Assembly (NCBI GenBank): GCA_030268105.1
Contig: BSDZ01000023.1
Location: forward strand, 930,001-994,000
Direction of reading: 5' to 3'
DNA from: Volvox africanus
Lineage: Eukaryota > Chlorophyta > Chlorophyceae > Chlamydomonadales > Volvocaceae
DNA length: 64,000 bases
Below, one piece after another: positions 58,840 to 64,000 of the stretch. Under the pieces are notes generated by a model. That model did not search any database, had not been told where the DNA came from, and was given only the letters and a program-made list of their open reading frames with translations. The first letter of the stretch is position 1. Each line of letters starts with the position of its first letter. The position numbers were made by a program, and so were the translations under genes.

Positions 58840-59385
58840 CTAACGTGTCTTCTTACCGTTGCTGCCCGCGCCCGCACCCGTGCCCGTGCCGGTGCCCGCG
58901 CCCGCTCCAGCCTTCCCCTTTCCTGCACCCTTCCCACCCTTGCGCTTGCGTGCCTGTGCTTTGTCAGCTTCCTCTGTTGCGCTGTCGTCCTCGGGCACGG
59001 CGTCAGGAGTACCGGGCTGGGGCGCATCACCATCATTCACCACAGCCTCTTCGGCTGGCTGCTCGGCAGAGCTGAGTTGTGGCGCGGCATTGTCATTTGC
59101 CGCGGCTGCCTCAGCCGGCTGCTCTTCCGACCATCTGCGGGACCCGCATATAGTACATGGCTGGGTTACAATCCCGTGTCGCGACCCCCTTCTCAATGCC
59201 TAGTCACAAGTGTGCGTCATACGCAATTTCACCGCTCATGAGCCACGTTCTCTATACCCCCACTATTGCCATGTTTTCTGGTGCATATCTCGCGAGCCGT
59301 GATGAAGCTGCGGGAACCCTGCCGAGAGCTTTCTAACAGTGGTTTGCAGCCAGCCATCTAAAATCGCACACAGCGCCTGTACAAG

Positions 59386-59434
<49 letters not shown>

Positions 59435-62400
59435 GAGACGGATCTGATATTTGGACACCCAGCACCCACCCGAACTCGTTAGCGCGCGTCTTGTCCACCC
59501 GGTAAACCCAGCGCTGGTACAGATAGATCAAGAACACCAGGTCATCGCGGAACACCGACAACCTGCACGGAGTCACAATCCACGAGGGGCAGTAGAACAA
59601 ATGTAGCGGACTGTGAATGGCGCGACAGTGACAGGCCTAAAGACAGGCTGACGAGCCCATCTGTGGCCATTGCGACAACTTGTCGGGGATCAGGTTGAGG
59701 ATCTGCTCGAATGAGCAAGATAAGGATCTGCAGCTCGGGCAGTACGTAGCTAATGTGCTTGGAGGCCCCTAGGGTGCTCAAGGCAGTCGAGCTGCGGCGT
59801 GGCAGCGGTGCTCTGGCGATGATGGCCTTAGTCCCACTGCCTGCGGGCTTCCTCAAATGAACATCCCACTGCCTGCGATACACTGCCAGTCATCACAATT
59901 CCCCCATCTTCACCTGTGCAGCAGCGGCATCTTAATGACGAAGGCGAAGAGGTCGTCGATGATTGTGTTGAGGAATTTGTACGTCAGCTGGCGCCAGGGC
60001 AGGTGGGCTACCGACTTGAGCTTGTAATTTAGGTACAGCTGTGAGCGGCGGCAAAGGGGTCCCGAATAGGAGAGGGAGGGTGAGTTTGCGAACATCGAGC
60101 ATAGTCCGCCAGAAACTACCAAGGACCAACAAACAGCTGCTCGTTGCTGAGGAAAAATAGGAGGTCGGACAGAGAGACGAGAAGGAAGGGGGGACATGCA
60201 AGGTTGGTCGTTGCATTATAACATCACTTATCTGCACACACGAGTGATTCGACTTAATAGTCGGCGTGCCCCACGCCCATTATGCCCGTGGAATCAACGC
60301 AGGTGGTAGAGCCGCCGTAGCTGCATATCTCTCGACTCAAAACCCCGCAATATATCATTAGGATGGCTTTCAGCGACGTGTTGGTGCAGATTGTACGACT
60401 CGTGAAAGATCGTACCTGCGGGCACATGAGGATGAAACCAAACATGTAGACCGCCCCCACGAGGCTGGACAGAATCCAGCTGTACCAGCTCTTGTGCTTC
60501 TTGTAAATCAGCGAGTAGATAGAGTAACCGAAGACCAGCGGGTACAACGCGTAAGACAGGTAACGCATCGCCTCAGCATCATACTTCTTCGTCTGCTTGT
60601 TGCTATACGACGCCCTGTCGTAGGTAGTTGGGGTACAGTACACGGCACCGGTGTCGAGCTAGGAGTGCAGTTGTTGCGGTGCATTGAGAATGGGGACACG
60701 ACCCAAGGCAACCCTATGCAAGGGCGAAGGGCTCTCCTTTTTCAGTCCTGGGTCATTACGGCTTTTTCCACTTGTTCTTTAATCGGCGACCATTTCCCTG
60801 TTGACCTGCATGCCGAATGACTGGCCAGTCATTCGGCTGTCAATCGGCTACACCGCAGCACCGTTCGTTAACACACATCTTTTGGCGAACAGTAGCGGTC
60901 GGTGCTGGCAAGCCTCGCAGGTTGCAGCAATCTCCAGATGACGCAACTCCATCTCCTTTCGTACACTTTTGTTTTCTCGTTACTCCTCACTGTTGCTTTC
61001 ACCCCAAGAAACGCTTTGACCTCCTTCCTCCCCCCAATCCCTGCGCACCTGTCCTTGACAACGACGTAAGGGAAGCGCTCGCGGTTGAAGCTGATCTCGA
61101 AGGCCTTGGTCACCTTCCACAGCTCGATGGCCGTACCGAGAGCCGACGACAGCAGTACCACGAAGGAAGTCTCGTTGTCGAAAAGGTACAGCAGGATGAC
61201 CACCTGGGAAGAAACGCACAAACGAGGAATGGAATAAGAGACAATTTTACGTTTATATCTACTTTGATGTACACATGCATGCATGCATGCAATGAGCGCA
61301 TAAGAGATGAGGATGCGACATCGGGAAGGAAAAGCGCTACATCCACCTGCCTTCGGCCCCCGGGCGGGTGGGAGACCCACGGCATCAAAGTAGATAAAGA
61401 TGTGAATTCGCGGGATTGCTGATGTTCTAAGACCTACCTGGAGAACAGGCGGCGTTCCGCTTTTGTATGGTCTTGAAATCGGTTACCTTTGGTCTGCTCT
61501 TCGCGGCAAAGGTTCCTATAATCCCCCACCCCTCCCCAAGCCTTACCTGGCAGAAGGCGTTGATCATCACCGTCCGCGCGGATAGCCCCTCCATGGACTT
61601 GTTGTTCTTCCAGAAGCCGATGTCGTTCTTGAAGGCCAACAGGTCGAACACCGTGTGCAGCAGAGACACCACGAACGTGACGCCCTGCGATAGGAACGCA
61701 TAACGGAACCTCTTGAGCTCGTTGGCATTGAGAGGAGATATATTCGCGAACGAACTCTTCGGAGGAGAGGGCTAGTGGATCACAAGTCTCCTGCAGCTGG
61801 AACGGAGACGACGTACGCGGGTTAGCGATTTGCTGCAGCAGGTTTTTTTGTGGGTATAACCTGCGGCCCTGCTGGCTACGCAGGGTGGGACACGGAAGGG
61901 CACGAAGGCAGTTATGCATCGAAGCCCGGAAGAAGGCAACCGGCTTGAGGGTGCTTCAGCTGTGCTGGTGGGGAAAGGACATTTTCGACATCTCGGACTG
62001 GCATCTCCAATATTATTCGCACCACGCGATAATGCACCTGTGCCTGTGCCTGTGCCGCGCAGCACCTCCCCTGCAGCCCCCCATCACCCAAACCAGCACG
62101 CTGGGGACTCAGAACCCTGAAGCCCGCCTCCCAAAAATGCACCCGCTGCAAACCCTCCTCCCCCTTCTGTGGGTCCTATAATTGCTAGTCTGTTGCTTTT
62201 CCGACGCCTTCAGAAGGCCTCTTCTGGACGCAACGGTGCTGCACGCCACGCCAAGGTACCGGCTGCGCACCAGCAGGATGGGGTTGCCCTCCAGGAACAT
62301 CCGCTTGAGCTCGTCCTTGTCATCATCCTGCGCAATACCCATGTTCACCTGCATGCCGAATGACTGGTCCATCTGCACTTTGGGCAAGTGTCGCGCATAG

Positions 62401-63524
62401 GTAATAAGATTTTCGGGGAGAGTAAAATGCATGTGTATCGGTGCGGGGTATTTGCATGTTGTAAATGCGGGGTATTTGCGCCATAAACATCCTCCGTCCT
62501 GTCTAAGACTTCACGTGGGTAAGAACAGGGCTGCTGTGTGTTATACGACACCAAGAGCGCTACACTTAGAACCGACCGCATCGAGAGCAACGGTATCTCT
62601 CACATACGGGGCCATGGAGGAGGATGGCTCACTGACAGTCCGCCCGCGCCTACCCCTCTTCGCCTCCTCTCCTGCGGAGCCCTCGCTCCCCTTCCCCCTG
62701 CTCGCTCAGAGTTCGCGGGAGTTCTGCCATATAAATTAAGTGTGTGTTCGTTTGTCTTTCAGCATCGCACCTGTTGCAACAGTTGCCACCAGGTCATTGT
62801 CACGTAGCTCAATTCCAGGTGCAGTGTCACGTTGTCCAGGGTCTCATTGACCTGGACAAGGATGAGGATGAGGAAGCGAGCGATGAAGATGGGGGGAAGA
62901 GCATTTGGGAAACAGATGAAGTGTGCGAATAAATGGAATCCTCAGAGATCCTGCGGACAGGGCAGTGTGCTACATACAGAGTGAGTGAGTGGGTGTGAGT
63001 GTCTACAGGAGACCCAGGCTTGAGGGTGCTTCTAACAGGACAGGACATAGACTTAATCTTAGGTTTCGAGACGACGCCATCTCCCCTGGCAGTGGTATGG
63101 GACGGAACACAGAATTGCAACAGGGGGTCACGAACCTACTTGGTTCACCAACACGCGTTGCGAACATAGAGAGTGAAACTACGGCAAACTACTAATGGTT
63201 GGTTCCGTCGAATGGTCACTGTGTGGCAAGAACGTCCGAATATTCCTCTGTAGCACCATTGAGAGCCCAAATGCAAGGCACATACACGGCGGAGAGAGAA
63301 AACCCCTGCAGTTTAAGGCCAGGCGTTAGATAGACCGGTATCAGGAAGGCGTAGCCCGGGATCGCTACGTAGCCCAACCCCAAAAGCCGACCCCGTGCCG
63401 TCTTACGGCACCAACACCAGCACCAGCTCACCGGCACCAGCTTGTCGCGCAACAGCCAGAAGTCGTTGAAGTAGACGATCGGCTCGTAGTCGCCGGCGCT
63501 GTTCATACGCAAATGCTCACTGAT
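58840..63524 (-). CDS. CLPTM1-family multi-pass membrane protein, C-terminal part (5' exons beyond the right edge)
   Basis: Nine exons (minus) in the window: 63524-63432, 62851-62771, 62372-62271, 61684-61547, 61203-61049, 60614-60416, 60038-59914, 59562-59470, 59134-58840, 426 residues to the stop with closed phases. CLPTM1 proteins (cleft lip and palate transmembrane protein 1) are ER/Golgi multi-span proteins; members influence receptor trafficking and lipid scrambling. Family landmarks in order: YEPIVYFNDFWLLRD, VNETLDNVTLHLELS, FDLLAFKNDIGFWKN, SMEGLSARTV, LLYLFDNETSFVV, ELWKVTKAF, MRYLSYALYPLV, HKSWYSWILSSLVG, LYLNYKLKSVAHLPWR, NTIIDDLFAFVIKMP, FRDDLVFLIYLYQRWVYRVD and RANEFG. These cover the membrane spans. 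The tail after NEFG is acidic then a Gly/Ala/Lys repeat ending GKKTR, longer and different from the animal tail. No upstream exon was found in 63525-64000. Confidence 0.93.
59387..59434. repeat. (GATA)n microsatellite in the last intron of the CLPTM1-like gene
   Basis: About eleven perfect AGAT units lie in the intron between the last two exons. Confidence 0.9.
61272..61292. repeat. (GCAT)n short tandem repeat in a CLPTM1-like intron
   Basis: About four to five ATGC units form a short, self-complementary array. Confidence 0.7.
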
Positions 63525-64000
63525 CTGAGGTGGAACGCTCCTGGGATGGTACAGGATTGGAGGGAAATTGAGTGTGGCTGTCGGTAATTTAAATTAAATA
63601 ACAAGCGCTGAAAAAAGATGCCGTAGCCAAAAATGAACGTCCGGGGAGGGGGCAGATAGAGAAGGATGAGGATGGTGGACAACGGGTAGCGGAGCCGAGC
63701 TGCAGCTGTTTCATAGGGCACCCGCACACCCGCGCACCGACGCTGTGACTGTGGAACATTGAAGGCATCCGTTTGTATCTCACGTATCGTGATTATTCAA
63801 AAAGTGCCAAGCTTGGAATCTCCACTTGCGACTTGCACTCCCGTGACCCCTTTGCACTCGGCCCATGGGCTCCTGACATCATGTCCCGGCGCGGCGGCAA
63901 AGCGTGACACTTGCTAGCCAACCTGGGATCGAGTACTCATGCTTTGTCCGTGAGTGCAGGAATTATTTCTGCACAGTATTGCCGTCCCCCAGAACTGGAA
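63525..64000. other. Intron of the CLPTM1-like gene at the right edge
   Basis: Upstream of the exon acceptor at 63525 on the minus strand no further family motif is readable, so this is most likely intron. The minus-strand frame 63503-63727 contains stretches such as FIFGYGIFFQRLLF but nothing I can assign. Confidence 0.45.

Noticed and set aside
59387..59434. GATA repeat considered as a satellite or CRISPR-like array
   Set aside because: A simple tetranucleotide run inside a well-defined intron; no spacers.

Overview
The window is nuclear DNA from a eukaryote, most likely a volvocine green alga (Chlamydomonadales; Chlamydomonas/Volvox/Gonium-like). The reasons are intron-rich genes with many short exons and mostly GT-AG introns, Gly/Ala/Ser/Gln-rich low-complexity stretches inside coding exons, introns packed with microsatellites and minisatellites, TGTAA poly(A)-like signals downstream of several genes, and a receptor-like kinase of a type I associate with this group. 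No operon, CRISPR array, phage or rRNA feature was seen. I did not scan systematically for tRNA genes.

Layout, left to right. At 1-342 is the 3' end of an unidentified gene (+). At 3.7-5.7 kb is a YjbQ/UPF0047-family gene (-). At 6.4-12.1 kb, divergent from it, is an NADH pyrophosphatase-type Nudix hydrolase (+, seven exons, 510 aa). At about 15.7-21.4 kb is a predicted polytopic membrane protein (+) whose family I cannot name; five consecutive exons join in phase. At 22.0-22.6 kb is a decayed retrotransposon Gag remnant. At 24.9-32.7 kb is a Kelch-repeat protein orthologous in layout to KLHDC4 (-, 14 exons, 621 aa), with an extra IQ motif. At 34.2-37.3 kb, divergent from it, is an Eyes-absent (EYA) family phosphatase (+, three exons, 683 aa) with a long Tyr/Gln-rich N-terminal region. 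At 41.1-53.8 kb is a single-pass transmembrane protein kinase (+, 20 exons, 1312 aa). At 58.8 kb to the right edge is the C-terminal part of a CLPTM1-family membrane protein (-, nine exons in the window).

Exon models were built by hand from splice consensus, reading-phase continuity and remembered family motifs. In the Nudix, KLHDC4-like, EYA and kinase models every phase closes and the coding length is divisible by three. The CLPTM1 exons in the window also close. The YjbQ last exon, and both ends of the polytopic membrane protein, are not settled.

The genes look functionally unrelated (nucleotide metabolism, scaffold, phosphatase, signalling kinase, ER membrane protein), as is normal for a eukaryotic chromosome, and no gene-cluster system is evident. 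The most interesting items are: a four-copy dispersed repeat with SINE-like features lying in introns, one copy truncated at its inferred 5' end; the IQ motif in the KLHDC4-like protein; the EYA N-terminal extension; the unnamed polytopic membrane protein; a 25-nt microexon encoding part of the kinase activation segment; and two introns that appear to need GC donors.
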